From NCBI GenBank assembly GCA_017399305.1, contig JAFQDK010000031.1, forward strand, positions 1 through 64,000: 64,000 nt of DNA. The letters run 5' to 3'. Below are positions 33,545-41,600 of this stretch, piece by piece. Position 1 is the first letter of the stretch. Every line of letters begins with the position of its first letter. This DNA comes from Clostridia bacterium. GTDB lineage: Bacteria; Bacillota; Clostridia; Oscillospirales; CAG-272. The notes under the pieces were generated by a model. The model was not told where the DNA came from. It worked only from the letters and a program-made list of their open reading frames with translations, and searched no databases. Position numbers and translations under genes: made by a program.

Positions 33545-35485
33545 TTATACAGTCAGATCTCTTCTTGCGATTTCGTCTGCAGCTTTATTGATAAAGTCTG
33601 CAACAGACATATCAACCGTTTCCTGCTTGCGGTTACGAACAGAAACTGTATTGTTTGCAACTTCGTTGTCGCCGATGATGAGCATGTAGGGGATTCTCTG
33701 CATTCTTGCATCTCTTATCTTGTAGCCGATAGTTTCGTTTCTTGCGTCCATTTCTACGCGCATACCCAGTGCTTCAAGCTTTGCTTTGAGGTTGTTGGAG
33801 TACTCAACATGATTGTCGGTAATGGGGAGAATACGAATCTGTGTAGGAGCCATCCAGAGGGGAAGTGCGCCTGCATACTTCTCAAGGATAAGCGCAAGGG
33901 TACGCTCATAGCAGCCGAGGGAGGTACGGTGAATAATGTATGGGATCTTCTGCTGTCCATCGGAGTCTGTGTATTCCATACCGAACTTCTGTGCGAGAAG
34001 CATATCAATCTGAATTGTGATAAGAGTATCTTCCTTGCCGTGAACGTTCTTTATCTGAATGTCAAGCTTAGGACCGTAGAAAGCAGCCTCGTCAATACCA
34101 ATCTTGTAGTCAAGACCGATGTTGTCGAGAATGTTCTTCATTACGCTCTGAGCCTCTTCCCACTGCTCTGCAGTGCCCTCGTACTTGTCGGTACGCTTGG
34201 GATCCCACTGTGAGAAACGGAAGGAGCAGTCTTCCTTAAGACCAACTGCTTCAAGCATGAACATAGCGAGGTCAAGACAGCCGCGGAACTCTTCTTCAAG
34301 CTGTTCGGGGCGGAGAATGTAGTGGCCCTCGGAAATGGTGAACTGACGAACGCGGATAAGACCGTGCATTTCGCCGGAATCTTCATTGCGGAAGAGGGTG
34401 GATGTTTCGGTAAGTCGCATAGGAAGGTCACGGTAGGAGCGCTTCTTGTTGAGGAATACCTGATACTGGAAAGGACAGGTCATAGGACGGAGTGCAAAGC
34501 ATTCCTTTTCCTCATCGTGGGGGTCGCCGAGGATGAACATACCGTCAAGGTAGTGATCCCAGTGACCGGAGATTCTGTAAAGGTCACGCTTAGCCATAAG
34601 GGGAGTCTTTGTTAAGAGACAACCGCGGCGCTGTTCCTCGTCTTCAACAAAACGCTGGAGAAGCTGAATTGTGCGTGCACCCTTGGGGAGAAGAATCGGG
34701 AGGCCCTGACCTACATAGTCCACAGTGGTGAAGTATTCAAGCTCACGGCCAATCTTGTTGTGGTCGCGCTTTTTAGCTTCTTCAAGTGCCTCAAGGTGAG
34801 CATTGAGCATCTCTTTCTTGGGGAAAGCGGTACCGTAAACGCGCTTGAGCATCTTGTTGTCACGGTTGCCTTCCCAGTATGCGCCTGTGCACTGGAGAAG
34901 CTTGAATGCCTTTATAGCGCCTGTTGCAAAGAGGTGAGGTCCTGCACAAAGGTCAACGAAATCGCCCTGCTTATAGAAGGAGATGTCCTCGCCCTCGGGA
35001 ACGCGGTCGATAAGAAGAACTTTGTAGGGCTCGTCCTTTTCTTCCATGAGCTTTTTAGCCTCATCGCGAGGAAGAGTAAATCTTTCCATCTTAAGGTTTT
35101 CTTTAACGATCTTCTTCATTTCGCCTTCGATAGCGGTCATCATTTCAGCATCAAAGGGAAGCTCAGAGTCAAAGTCATAGTAGAAACCGTTTGCAACAGA
35201 AGGACCGATAGTGAGCTTGGTTTCGGGATAAAGGCGCTTTACAGCCTGTGCAAGAACGTGAGATGCGGTGTGCCAGAAGGTCTTTTTGCCCTCCTCGTCC
35301 TCAAATGTGTGAAGTGTAACGTCGCAGTCAGCGTTAAGAGGAGTGGTAAGGTCTTTTACCTCACCGTCAACTGTTGCACACAGTACCTCGCGGCTGATAA
35401 TGCCTGCGGCTGCGGCAGCATCATAAACAGTTGTGCCGTTTTCTACAGACACGGATGCGCCGCATGAAAATTTAACATTAATCAT
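33545..35485 (-). CDS. thrS: Threonyl-tRNA synthetase
   Basis: Encodes 646 residues; the ATG at 35485 follows AAGGAGG. Domain order: N-terminal TGS domain (1-62), editing domain with HTASHVLA (~72-79) and later zinc-like His/Cys motif, class II catalytic core (RTSLGCYERTLALILE as motif 3, FRNEDSGEMHGLIRVRQF as motif 2), and C-terminal anticodon-binding domain. It charges tRNA-Thr and edits mis-charged Ser-tRNA-Thr. It is the second gene after a T-box leader (36704-36902) with a DUF362/ferredoxin gene inserted between; only 25 bases separate the two genes, so thrS expression should respond to uncharged tRNA-Thr. Confidence 0.97.
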   Translation of the reverse strand: MINVKFSCGASVSVENGTTVYDAAAAAGIISREVLCATVDGEVKDLTTPLNADCDVTLHTFEDEEGKKTFWHTASHVLAQAVKRLYPETKLTIGPSVANGFYYDFDSELPFDAEMMTAIEGEMKKIVKENLKMERFTLPRDEAKKLMEEKDEPYKVLLIDRVPEGEDISFYKQGDFVDLCAGPHLFATGAIKAFKLLQCTGAYWEGNRDNKMLKRVYGTAFPKKEMLNAHLEALEEAKKRDHNKIGRELEYFTTVDYVGQGLPILLPKGARTIQLLQRFVEDEEQRRGCLLTKTPLMAKRDLYRISGHWDHYLDGMFILGDPHDEEKECFALRPMTCPFQYQVFLNKKRSYRDLPMRLTETSTLFRNEDSGEMHGLIRVRQFTISEGHYILRPEQLEEEFRGCLDLAMFMLEAVGLKEDCSFRFSQWDPKRTDKYEGTAEQWEEAQSVMKNILDNIGLDYKIGIDEAAFYGPKLDIQIKNVHGKEDTLITIQIDMLLAQKFGMEYTDSDGQQKIPYIIHRTSLGCYERTLALILEKYAGALPLWMAPTQIRILPITDNHVEYSNNLKAKLEALGMRVEMDARNETIGYKIRDARMQRIPYMLIIGDNEVANNTVSVRNRKQETVDMSVADFINKAADEIARRDLTV

Positions 35486-35510
35486 GTTAGTTCCTCCTTA
35501 AAGGTATATA

Positions 35511-36671
35511 TTAAAATTTAATTTTTGATATCGTTTTTACAATTGGGTTCTGATATGCGTAGATTGCCTTTTTGGGACACATTTCTTGGCAGCAGTAGCA
35601 CTCAATGCACTTTTTATAATCATATACAGGCGGCTTGCCATTCTTCTTGAAGTGCAGTGCGCCGCCCGGCACAGGGCAGCTTTTTACGCAAATGCCGCAT
35701 GCTACGCACAGTTCTTTTTTTATCTTTGGTTTTCGCTTTATCAGGTTTTTAAACGGCTTGAGATATGATATCTCGCCCTTGTCCTCCATGCCGCGGTAAA
35801 CATCAAAATCCTTGATGCCGTATTGAGCCTGTGCCTCGGCAACAGTCAGTGTTTTGCTCGGAGTGATTACTTCAATTTTGTTAATATCGCTTTCTCCCAC
35901 GCCGCGCTCACCTCCGATAACATTTGTCGGCACGAGCTTTGGGTCAAGGTATACAAGCGATGCAAACAGTGTGTCAAGCGCGATAGAGTCGGTTGAGGCC
36001 AGAATAACACCGACATTTCGCGGTGTGCCGGACTGCGGACCGTTACCCTCCATTGCGACAACACCGTCCATGATATGCAGGCGAGGTCTAAGCATTAAAT
36101 TAAGGTCAGCCAACATCTTGGCAAACTCGGTTGCATTTGGATATTTTACATGTGAAGCGCCTTTGTTAAGCCCAAAAACGCAACCAAAGATATTCTTTTG
36201 CGCGCCTGTTATGCGTTCCAGCATATGTGACTTCATCTTGCAGATGTTTACTATGCCGTCACATTCCAGCACGCCGTTTGAAATAACAAATTCATTGGCT
36301 GAAATTCCGTCGGGATACGGGGTGCTTTTTCCTGCGGTGAAGTCTGCAAGTGGAATTTTAAGCTCATCTGCCACTGCACCTACGCCACATTCTTTTGCAA
36401 TTGCGCGCGTGTCGCCATGCCCGGGTGAATCACCGTAGGAAAGGTTGTTGTATCCTTTTTCCTGTAGGTATTTTGCAACTCCGCGAAATACCTCCGGGTG
36501 AGTTGTGCAAGCCTTTTCAGGCGGACACTTCGCAAGAAAATTAGGTTTCAATAGGAGTTTTTCTTCTTTGCCTAAAATAGTGTCAACTCCGCCGATAAGG
36601 TCAAGTGCGGTTTTGACTGCATTCACAGCATCATCATAACTGCCGCAAGGCACAAGCGCTACTTTTGACAT
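35511..36671 (-). CDS. DUF362 protein with C-terminal 2x[4Fe-4S] ferredoxin domain
   Basis: Encodes 386 residues from the ATG at 36671 (AAGGAAG upstream); a longer open frame to 36740 runs into the T-box terminator and is not coding. Residues ~1-310 are the DUF362 domain (KPNFLAKCPPEKACTTHP, IVNICKMKSHMLERITGAQKN, GVVAMEGNGPQSGTPRNVGV). Residues ~318-375 hold two CxxCxxCxxxCP clusters (CVACGICVKSCP and CIECYCCQEMCP), enough for two [4Fe-4S] centres. DUF362 proteins are common in anaerobes and of unknown function, probably redox-linked. It is the first gene after a threonine-type T-box and precedes thrS by 25 bases, an unusual partner for a tRNA synthetase. Confidence 0.88.
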   Translation of the reverse strand: MSKVALVPCGSYDDAVNAVKTALDLIGGVDTILGKEEKLLLKPNFLAKCPPEKACTTHPEVFRGVAKYLQEKGYNNLSYGDSPGHGDTRAIAKECGVGAVADELKIPLADFTAGKSTPYPDGISANEFVISNGVLECDGIVNICKMKSHMLERITGAQKNIFGCVFGLNKGASHVKYPNATEFAKMLADLNLMLRPRLHIMDGVVAMEGNGPQSGTPRNVGVILASTDSIALDTLFASLVYLDPKLVPTNVIGGERGVGESDINKIEVITPSKTLTVAEAQAQYGIKDFDVYRGMEDKGEISYLKPFKNLIKRKPKIKKELCVACGICVKSCPVPGGALHFKKNGKPPVYDYKKCIECYCCQEMCPKKAIYAYQNPIVKTISKIKF

Positions 36672-36703
36672 AAGAAAACTTCCTTTAATGTGATAAAAAA
36701 TAA

Positions 36704-36902
36704 ACCCCGACGGCATTTGCCGTCGGGGTGCAAAATTCATTTTTGCACGGTTCCACCCGCGTTTTTAACTCTTAAAAAGATAAATTGTCTCGGACTTTCA
36801 CCGAAAGAGAAGTGGTACCCGTTAGTTTTTCCCGAAGAGCCTTTCAGCCGGTGAGCTCTCTCTCTGAACGGTGATTTCAAAAACGGACATGTCTTTTCTT
36901 AT
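36704..36902 (-). promoter_or_regulatory. T-box riboswitch leader, probably threonine-specific (ACC)
   Basis: On the minus strand the leader contains the T-box sequence GCGGGTGGAACCGTG (forward 36747-36761), which pairs with the tRNA acceptor end. It is followed by a terminator of 11 GC-rich pairs, ACCCCGACGGC/GCCGTCGGGGT (36704-36729), and TTTATTTTTT. The upstream Stem I region (about 36790-36895) contains GGTACCAC; its ACC (forward 36814-36816) is the best specifier candidate, fitting Thr and the downstream thrS. Uncharged tRNA-Thr should stabilise the antiterminator. Confidence 0.9.
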
Positions 36903-36908
36903 GTTTGA

Positions 36909-36937
36909 ATTATAAAACGGCTTTGCCGTTTTGTCAA
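36909..36937 (-). promoter_or_regulatory. Consensus promoter of the T-box operon, overlapping a hairpin after mgsA
   Basis: On the minus strand TTGACA (36932-36937), 17-bp spacer, TATAAT (36909-36914), both perfect. The -35 begins one base after the mgsA stop codon. The spacer is itself a palindrome, AAACGGC-AAA-GCCGTTT, part of the 36914-36932 hairpin. Confidence 0.88.
36914..36932 (-). terminator. Possible mgsA terminator formed by the promoter spacer
   Basis: AAAACGGC-AAA-GCCGTTTT followed by ATAATT on the minus strand lies 6 bases past the mgsA stop codon. The U-run is short (four), so termination is probably partial; the same bases are the spacer of the next promoter. Confidence 0.5.
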
Positions 36938-36938
36938 G

Positions 36939-37373
36939 TTAAATTTGAGCCTTTTTACGGCGGTTGTAATCCGAACGGGGATTTACAAATTCGCGCCAGT
37001 TGAGGTCGCCTCTGTCAAGCGCGCAAATAAGCACCTCGGCAGTTGCGATATTTGTGGCAACGGGCACGTTGTGAACGTCGCAAAGACGGAGCAACTGATG
37101 CTCGTTCTCGTCGTATTCAGCTTTCGGAACAGTATCGCGGAAGTAGAGCAGAATATCTATCTCGTCATAAGCGACGCGGGAAGCTATCTGCTGTTCGCCG
37201 CCGGTCTCGCCTGGGAGCATTTTTTCAATTTCAAGGCCAGTAGCCTCGGAAATATATTTTCCGGTAGTCTGTGTAGCACAAAGGTTATGCTTAGAGAGGA
37301 TGCCGCAGTATGCGATGCAAAACTGAGTCATAAGTTCTTTTTTGGTGTCGCTTGCAATGATTGCTATGTCCAT
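36939..37373 (-). CDS. mgsA: Methylglyoxal synthase
   Basis: Encodes 144 residues; ATG at 37373 with AAGGTAGG upstream. Family motifs: IASDTKKELM (phosphate site and catalytic Lys region), ATQTTGKYI, and LPGETGGEQQIASR, where most homologues have LPGPLGGDQQIG; Asp in the YDEIDILLYFRD strand is the usual catalytic Asp region. It converts dihydroxyacetone phosphate to methylglyoxal and phosphate, relieving sugar-phosphate stress. It follows minD by 23 bases, an arrangement often seen in Clostridia. The variations in the LPG motif (ETGGE) are conservative but notable. Confidence 0.92.
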   Translation of the reverse strand: MDIAIIASDTKKELMTQFCIAYCGILSKHNLCATQTTGKYISEATGLEIEKMLPGETGGEQQIASRVAYDEIDILLYFRDTVPKAEYDENEHQLLRLCDVHNVPVATNIATAEVLICALDRGDLNWREFVNPRSDYNRRKKAQI

Positions 37374-37396
37374 TGTCTACCTACCTTCTTTCTTGA

Positions 37397-38167
37397 TTAT
37401 TTAAACAAAATCTTGTTGCGGTTGATGCCGACAAAGCCATTTAACAGCGGTGTGCTCTCGCCTGAGAGTCGCTTTGCAATGTTAACAAAAGCTGTGCGGC
37501 TGTTACTTTTTTTACAGTCAAAAATGTTTTTGCCCTCTTCGTTTAAAAGTGAGAGCTTTATATCCATTGGCACGATACCGCCGAGAGGGGTACGTGTGCG
37601 GTCTATCATTTCAAGCACGCCGGCGCGATTTTTTGCGCTCATGTCAAATCCGTTGATGATAAGATACTGAGTTTCAACATTGTTTTCGTCGAGAATCAGT
37701 CCGGATTTTTCAGCAGCGCGGATTGCGATAGGGGATTGCGATGAAACGATAAGAGCTGTGTCACATGCGGGTGCAGACAGCGAAACCGATTCGTGCGCAC
37801 CTCCGGATGTGTCAACAAAGATATACTCAAAGTCGTATGCTTCTTCAAGCCTTTCAAGTGCTTTTGAAAAAGCTTCGGCATTCATTTCGTCATCATAGCG
37901 GAACGGCGCACCGATGAAAGCCAGATTAGGATATGTATGATGCAGTTTTACAGCGTCTTCACACTCGCATCTACCGGTTACAAGGTCGCAAATGTCATAT
38001 ATAATATCATCCTGCATACCAAGCATCAGGTCAAGCGAGCGATTGCCGAGGTCAAAGTCGATAAGCAGCACGCGATGCCCCGCATTTGCAAGCGCGGTCG
38101 CAACGCCGATTGCGACTGTTGATTTTCCGACACCGCCCTTGCAGGATGTAACAAGAATTCTGCTCAA
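37397..38167 (-). CDS. minD: MinD-family ATPase (TTG start)
   Basis: Encodes 256 residues. I chose the TTG at 38167 because GGAGGTGA lies 5-8 bases upstream and the protein then starts MSRILVTSCKGGVGKST like other MinD proteins; upstream TTG at 38185 would start before the ribosome-binding site. The deviant Walker A is CKGGVGKST (Lys10, Lys15), and the Walker B region is YIFVDTSGG. MinD places the division septum with MinC. The C-terminus (VGINRNKILFK) lacks the usual longer amphipathic membrane helix. No minC or minE is present; mgsA follows. MinD-like rather than ParA is suggested by length and the GGVGKST/LIDFDLG pattern. Confidence 0.82.
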   Translation of the reverse strand: MSRILVTSCKGGVGKSTVAIGVATALANAGHRVLLIDFDLGNRSLDLMLGMQDDIIYDICDLVTGRCECEDAVKLHHTYPNLAFIGAPFRYDDEMNAEAFSKALERLEEAYDFEYIFVDTSGGAHESVSLSAPACDTALIVSSQSPIAIRAAEKSGLILDENNVETQYLIINGFDMSAKNRAGVLEMIDRTRTPLGGIVPMDIKLSLLNEEGKNIFDCKKSNSRTAFVNIAKRLSGESTPLLNGFVGINRNKILFK

Positions 38168-38215
38168 GCGTGTCACCTCCGACAAGCGGTTTGTAAATTA
38201 CAGTACTACAGGGAC

Positions 38216-38245
38216 AGTATATCACAATTTTCAAACTAATGTCAA
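38216..38245 (-). promoter_or_regulatory. Promoter of minD-mgsA
   Basis: On the minus strand TTGACA (38240-38245) and TATACT (38216-38221) with 18-bp spacing, about 50 bases before the TTG start. Confidence 0.7.
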
Positions 38246-38347
38246 TAAAAAATACATAATATCATTGTCAATTTGTACAGTTATAAACCAATCATTTGCA
38301 ATAAATACAATTATTGTTAAAAAAATTACGATTATTTTTGACTTGCA

Positions 38348-38376
38348 TTGTAAAATTAAAAAGTATAGTGTATAAT
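38348..38376 (+). promoter_or_regulatory. Promoter of glyA
   Basis: TTGTAA (38348-38353) and TATAAT (38371-38376) with 17-bp spacing, 38 bases upstream of the glyA start. Confidence 0.65.
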
Positions 38377-38414
38377 AGTAAAGATGAATTCTACAACAAG
38401 CGAGGTGCTTTGCA

Positions 38415-39659
38415 ATGATTAGAGAAAATATTGAAAAACTGATTGCTGCCGATAAAGAGGTTGGCGAGGCTATACTTAATGAGTATAACAGACAGCGTGA
38501 CGGAATTGAGCTTATCGCATCTGAGAATGTTGTGTCTGAGGCGGTTCTGCTTGCGGCAGGTTCTATACTCACCAATAAGTATGCTGAGGGATATCCGGCA
38601 CACCGTTATTATGGTGGTTGTCAGTGCGTTGATGTTGCAGAAAATCTCGCAATTGAGCGTGCAAAAAAACTGTTTGGAGCAGAGCATGTAAATGTTCAGC
38701 CTCACAGTGGTGCACAGGCTAATACGGCTGTTTATTTTGCACTTCTTGAGCATGGCGATACCGTTATGGGTATGAATCTTGCTCACGGTGGTCACCTTAC
38801 CCACGGCAGCCCCGTAAACTATTCAGGTAAGAGCTACAACTTTGTACCTTACGGCGTTGATGCCGAAACAGGCAGAATCGACTATGAGGAGTTTGAGCGA
38901 CTTGCAAAAGAGTGCAAGCCTAAGCTCATCGTTGCCGGTGCTTCTGCATATCCGAGAATAATTGATTTTGAGAGAATGGCAAAGGTTGCGCACGAGGTTG
39001 GCGCATATTTCATGGTAGATATGGCGCACATTGCAGGTCTTGTTGCTGCAGGACTTCATCCCTCGCCCGTTCCTCATGCCGATATTGTTACAACAACCAC
39101 TCACAAGACCTTGCGTGGACCTCGCGGTGGCATGATTATGTGCCGCGAAGAGCTTGGCAAGGCTATTGACAAGGCGATTTTCCCCGGCACGCAGGGCGGT
39201 CCTCTTATGCACATCATTGCGGCAAAGGCTATCTGCTTTGGCGAGGCGCTTACCGATGACTTCAAGGCATATCAGAAGCGTATTGTTGAAAACGCAGCTA
39301 CACTTGCTGAGTCGCTTAAGGCTGAGGGACTTAACATGGTTTCGGGCGGCACAGACAATCACCTTATCCTTCTTGATCTTCGCAACATTGGCATTACAGG
39401 TAAGGAGCTTGAAGCGCGCCTTGACAGTGTTCATATTACCGCTAATAAGAACGCTATCCCCAATGACCCCGAAAAGCCGTTTGTTACAAGCGGTGTGCGT
39501 CTTGGTACTCCTGCGGCGACAAGCCGAGGCTTTGGCGTAGAGGAGTTCAAAACTATCGGTCATCTCATCGGTCTTTGTGCAAAGGATTATGAAAACAGTG
39601 CAGAGTACATCCGCGCTGAGGTTGCAAAGCTTTGTGCAAAGTTCCCGCTTTTTGAATAA
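38415..39659 (+). CDS. glyA: Serine hydroxymethyltransferase
   Basis: Encodes 414 residues; ATG at 38415 after GCGAGGTG. Motifs of the PLP enzyme: [13 protein letters not shown] near the N-terminus, [27 protein letters not shown], and the PLP-binding lysine in [13 protein letters not shown] (Lys231). It converts serine and tetrahydrofolate to glycine and 5,10-methylene-tetrahydrofolate in the cytoplasm, feeding one-carbon metabolism. Length is standard. pfkA starts 35 bases downstream, likely in the same transcript. No glycine or THF riboswitch was seen upstream. Confidence 0.97.
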   Translation: MIRENIEKLIAADKEVGEAILNEYNRQRDGIELIASENVVSEAVLLAAGSILTNKYAEGYPAHRYYGGCQCVDVAENLAIERAKKLFGAEHVNVQPHSGAQANTAVYFALLEHGDTVMGMNLAHGGHLTHGSPVNYSGKSYNFVPYGVDAETGRIDYEEFERLAKECKPKLIVAGASAYPRIIDFERMAKVAHEVGAYFMVDMAHIAGLVAAGLHPSPVPHADIVTTTTHKTLRGPRGGMIMCREELGKAIDKAIFPGTQGGPLMHIIAAKAICFGEALTDDFKAYQKRIVENAATLAESLKAEGLNMVSGGTDNHLILLDLRNIGITGKELEARLDSVHITANKNAIPNDPEKPFVTSGVRLGTPAATSRGFGVEEFKTIGHLIGLCAKDYENSAEYIRAEVAKLCAKFPLFE

Positions 39660-39694
39660 TAGATAATATTTACCTTTAAGAGAGGAAGATAATA

Positions 39695-40762
39695 ATGGCT
39701 ACTGAATTTAAGAGAATAGGTATTCTTACATCGGGCGGTGACGCTCCCGGTATGAATGCGGCTATCCGAAGCGTTGTACGTACTGCTATCGCGCGCGGCG
39801 TTGAGGTAATGGGTATTTACCGCGGTTATCGCGGACTTATCGAGGGTGACATCAAGCCCCTTGATATGCGTAGTGTTTCAAACATTATGAACCACGGCGG
39901 AACTATGCTTTATTCTGACCGTTGCCCTGAGTTCAAGACCGAAGCGGGCATGAATGCAGCTATCGCAAATTGCCGTAGATTCGGCATTGACGGCATTGTT
40001 GCTATCGGCGGTGACGGCACTTTCCGCGGTGCTACCGACCTTACCGAGCATGGCATCCCCTGTGTTGCACTTCCCGGTACAATTGACAACGATATCACTT
40101 CAACCGATTATTCTATCGGCTTTGATACCGCTGTAAATACAACTATCGAGATGGTTGACCGTCTTAGAGATACATGCGAATCCCATGCAAGATGTAATGT
40201 CGTTGAGGTTATGGGACGTGATGCTGGTGACATCGCTTTGCAGACCGCTATTGCAGTTGGTGCAAGCGCAGTTGCCATCAAGGAAATTGCATTTGATGAG
40301 GAAGCGGTTATCGTAGACCTCAAGAAATCCCGTGAGAGCGGCAAGCGTAACTTTATTATTATGGTTGCCGAGGGCGCCGGTGACGGCTTGGGCGAAAGAC
40401 TTACCAAGACCGTTGAGGAGAGAACTGGCATTGAGACCCGTTTTGCACGTCTTGCACACGTTGTAAGAGGTGGTAGCCCCACACTGCGTGACCGTCTGCT
40501 CGGCTCCAAGGTCGGTGCATATGCCGTTGAAAGACTTCTTGCCGGTGAGAGCAATCTCGTAATCTGTGAACGCAAGGGCGACATCACATCAATGGATATC
40601 GGCGAGGCACTTATCCTTGACCGTATGTACAAGGATAAGCTTAAAGACGGCGACCTTGAAAAGTTCTCCAAGGAGACCGTTGCATGGATGCGCGATTTCT
40701 GCCAGCGCAAGTTTGAAAAGTTCAAGAAACTTTACGACCTCGCAAACGAAATTTCCAGGTAA
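39695..40762 (+). CDS. pfkA: ATP-dependent 6-phosphofructokinase
   Basis: Encodes 355 residues; ATG at 39695 after AAGAGAGGA. Shows ILTSGGDAPGMNAAIR (ATP site), GGDGTFRGA and PGTIDNDI with the catalytic Asp. A Gly at the GGDG position and PGTIDND (not GGDD and PKTIDND) indicate an ATP rather than a pyrophosphate-dependent enzyme. It phosphorylates fructose-6-phosphate in glycolysis. The protein is about 35 residues longer than the E. coli enzyme through a C-terminal extension (WMRDFCQRKFEKFKKLYDL) common in Clostridia. Follows glyA by 35 bases and ends in a strong terminator. Confidence 0.95.
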   Translation: MATEFKRIGILTSGGDAPGMNAAIRSVVRTAIARGVEVMGIYRGYRGLIEGDIKPLDMRSVSNIMNHGGTMLYSDRCPEFKTEAGMNAAIANCRRFGIDGIVAIGGDGTFRGATDLTEHGIPCVALPGTIDNDITSTDYSIGFDTAVNTTIEMVDRLRDTCESHARCNVVEVMGRDAGDIALQTAIAVGASAVAIKEIAFDEEAVIVDLKKSRESGKRNFIIMVAEGAGDGLGERLTKTVEERTGIETRFARLAHVVRGGSPTLRDRLLGSKVGAYAVERLLAGESNLVICERKGDITSMDIGEALILDRMYKDKLKDGDLEKFSKETVAWMRDFCQRKFEKFKKLYDLANEISR

Positions 40763-40782
40763 TCTTATTTTTAGCATATATA

Positions 40783-40813
40783 AAAGCCGTCGGATTACTT
40801 TCCGACGGTTTTT
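40783..40813 (+). terminator. Terminator of glyA-pfkA
   Basis: CCGTCGGA / TCCGACGG stem with A-tract before and TTTTT after, 20 bases past the pfkA stop. Confidence 0.88.
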
Positions 40814-40840
40814 CATATAAATATAATGGAGGGGTAAAAT

Positions 40841-41374
40841 ATGAATGCAGTTGTGATATACAGAACCAAATACGGTTCTACAAAGACATATGCCGAGTGG
40901 ATAAGCGAAGAACTTGATTGTCCTGTGTTTGATTATAAAAATATTTCTGTTTCGGATCTTTTGAATTATGATACCATTATATATGGTGGCGGACTGTATG
41001 CCGAGGTTATAAATGGCGTACACTTGCTCACTAAGAGTTTAAGTCGTCTTGCAGGAAAGAAAATTGTGGTTTATTCAACAGGTATTACACCTCTTGATTG
41101 CCGTGATTATTATGACAAGCTGGTGATTGAAAAGAATTTTAAACCTGATATGCTGGATCAGATAAAGGTGTTCAATTTTCTTGGCAAGATGAAACTTGAT
41201 GAGCTGTCACTTGTACATAGAACAGCACTTAAAACGCTGAAAAAGATAATGAGTGGCAAGACCAATCCGTCAGAGATGGAAAAACTGCTGATAGATCTCT
41301 GTGATGCCGACGGAGATTTCAGCGACAGAGCAGCCATAAAAGAGCTTGTCGATTACGTAAAAAACGAGGGATAA
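40841..41374 (+). CDS. Flavodoxin-domain protein
   Basis: Encodes 177 residues; the ATG at 40841 follows GGAGGGG. The N-terminus VIYRTKYGSTKTYAEWI is a classic FMN phosphate-binding loop, followed by the flavodoxin alternation and YGGGLYAEVIN for the isoalloxazine ring. The C-terminal ~60 residues are helical. Related proteins include HemG-like and other flavodoxin-domain reductases of anaerobes; the partner cannot be told. Ribosome-binding site only 27 bases after the pfkA terminator; a separate promoter was not resolved. Confidence 0.85.
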   Translation: MNAVVIYRTKYGSTKTYAEWISEELDCPVFDYKNISVSDLLNYDTIIYGGGLYAEVINGVHLLTKSLSRLAGKKIVVYSTGITPLDCRDYYDKLVIEKNFKPDMLDQIKVFNFLGKMKLDELSLVHRTALKTLKKIMSGKTNPSEMEKLLIDLCDADGDFSDRAAIKELVDYVKNEG

Positions 41375-41391
41375 ATTAATGATTATATAAT

Positions 41392-41571
41392 CACTTTAAA
41401 ATGCTTGCATTTTAAAGTGTAGAGGGGCGTACATTCGCATGTCGCTCACCGCGACCGCCCCTTTAAGGAGTAAAAAAGCCGGGGAACCCGTCTTTTTTAC
41501 AGATTATTAGGCTTCCCCTTGAGGGGAAGCTGTCAGCGTAGCTGACTGATGAGGTGTAGCCGCATCGCGGC
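41392..41571. repeat. Train of intergenic hairpins (dispersed-repeat-like)
   Basis: The gap between the flavodoxin and noc genes holds six consecutive inverted repeats: CACTTTAAAATGC/GCATTTTAAAGTG (41392-41419), AGGGGCG/CGCCCCT (41423-41462) with nested GTCGC/GCGAC, an AAAAAAG...CTTTTTT stem (~41473-41498), GCTTCCCC/GGGGAAGC (41511-41530), GTCAGC/GCTGAC (41532-41546) and GCCGC/GCGGC (41559-41571). No open frame of note. The GCTTCCCC...CTGATGAGGTG section resembles a repeat I recall from gut Clostridia genomes. Confidence 0.65.
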
Positions 41572-41600
41572 GTTAATCGCGTAAACATTAGTTTATTCTC

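Noticed and set aside
36672-36740. Longer start for the DUF362 gene
   Set aside because: The extra codons cover the T-box terminator and antiterminator; the ATG at 36671 has its own ribosome-binding site.
38168-38185. Upstream TTG as the minD start
   Set aside because: It lies before the GGAGGTGA site; the TTG at 38167 fits the site and the conserved MinD N-terminus.
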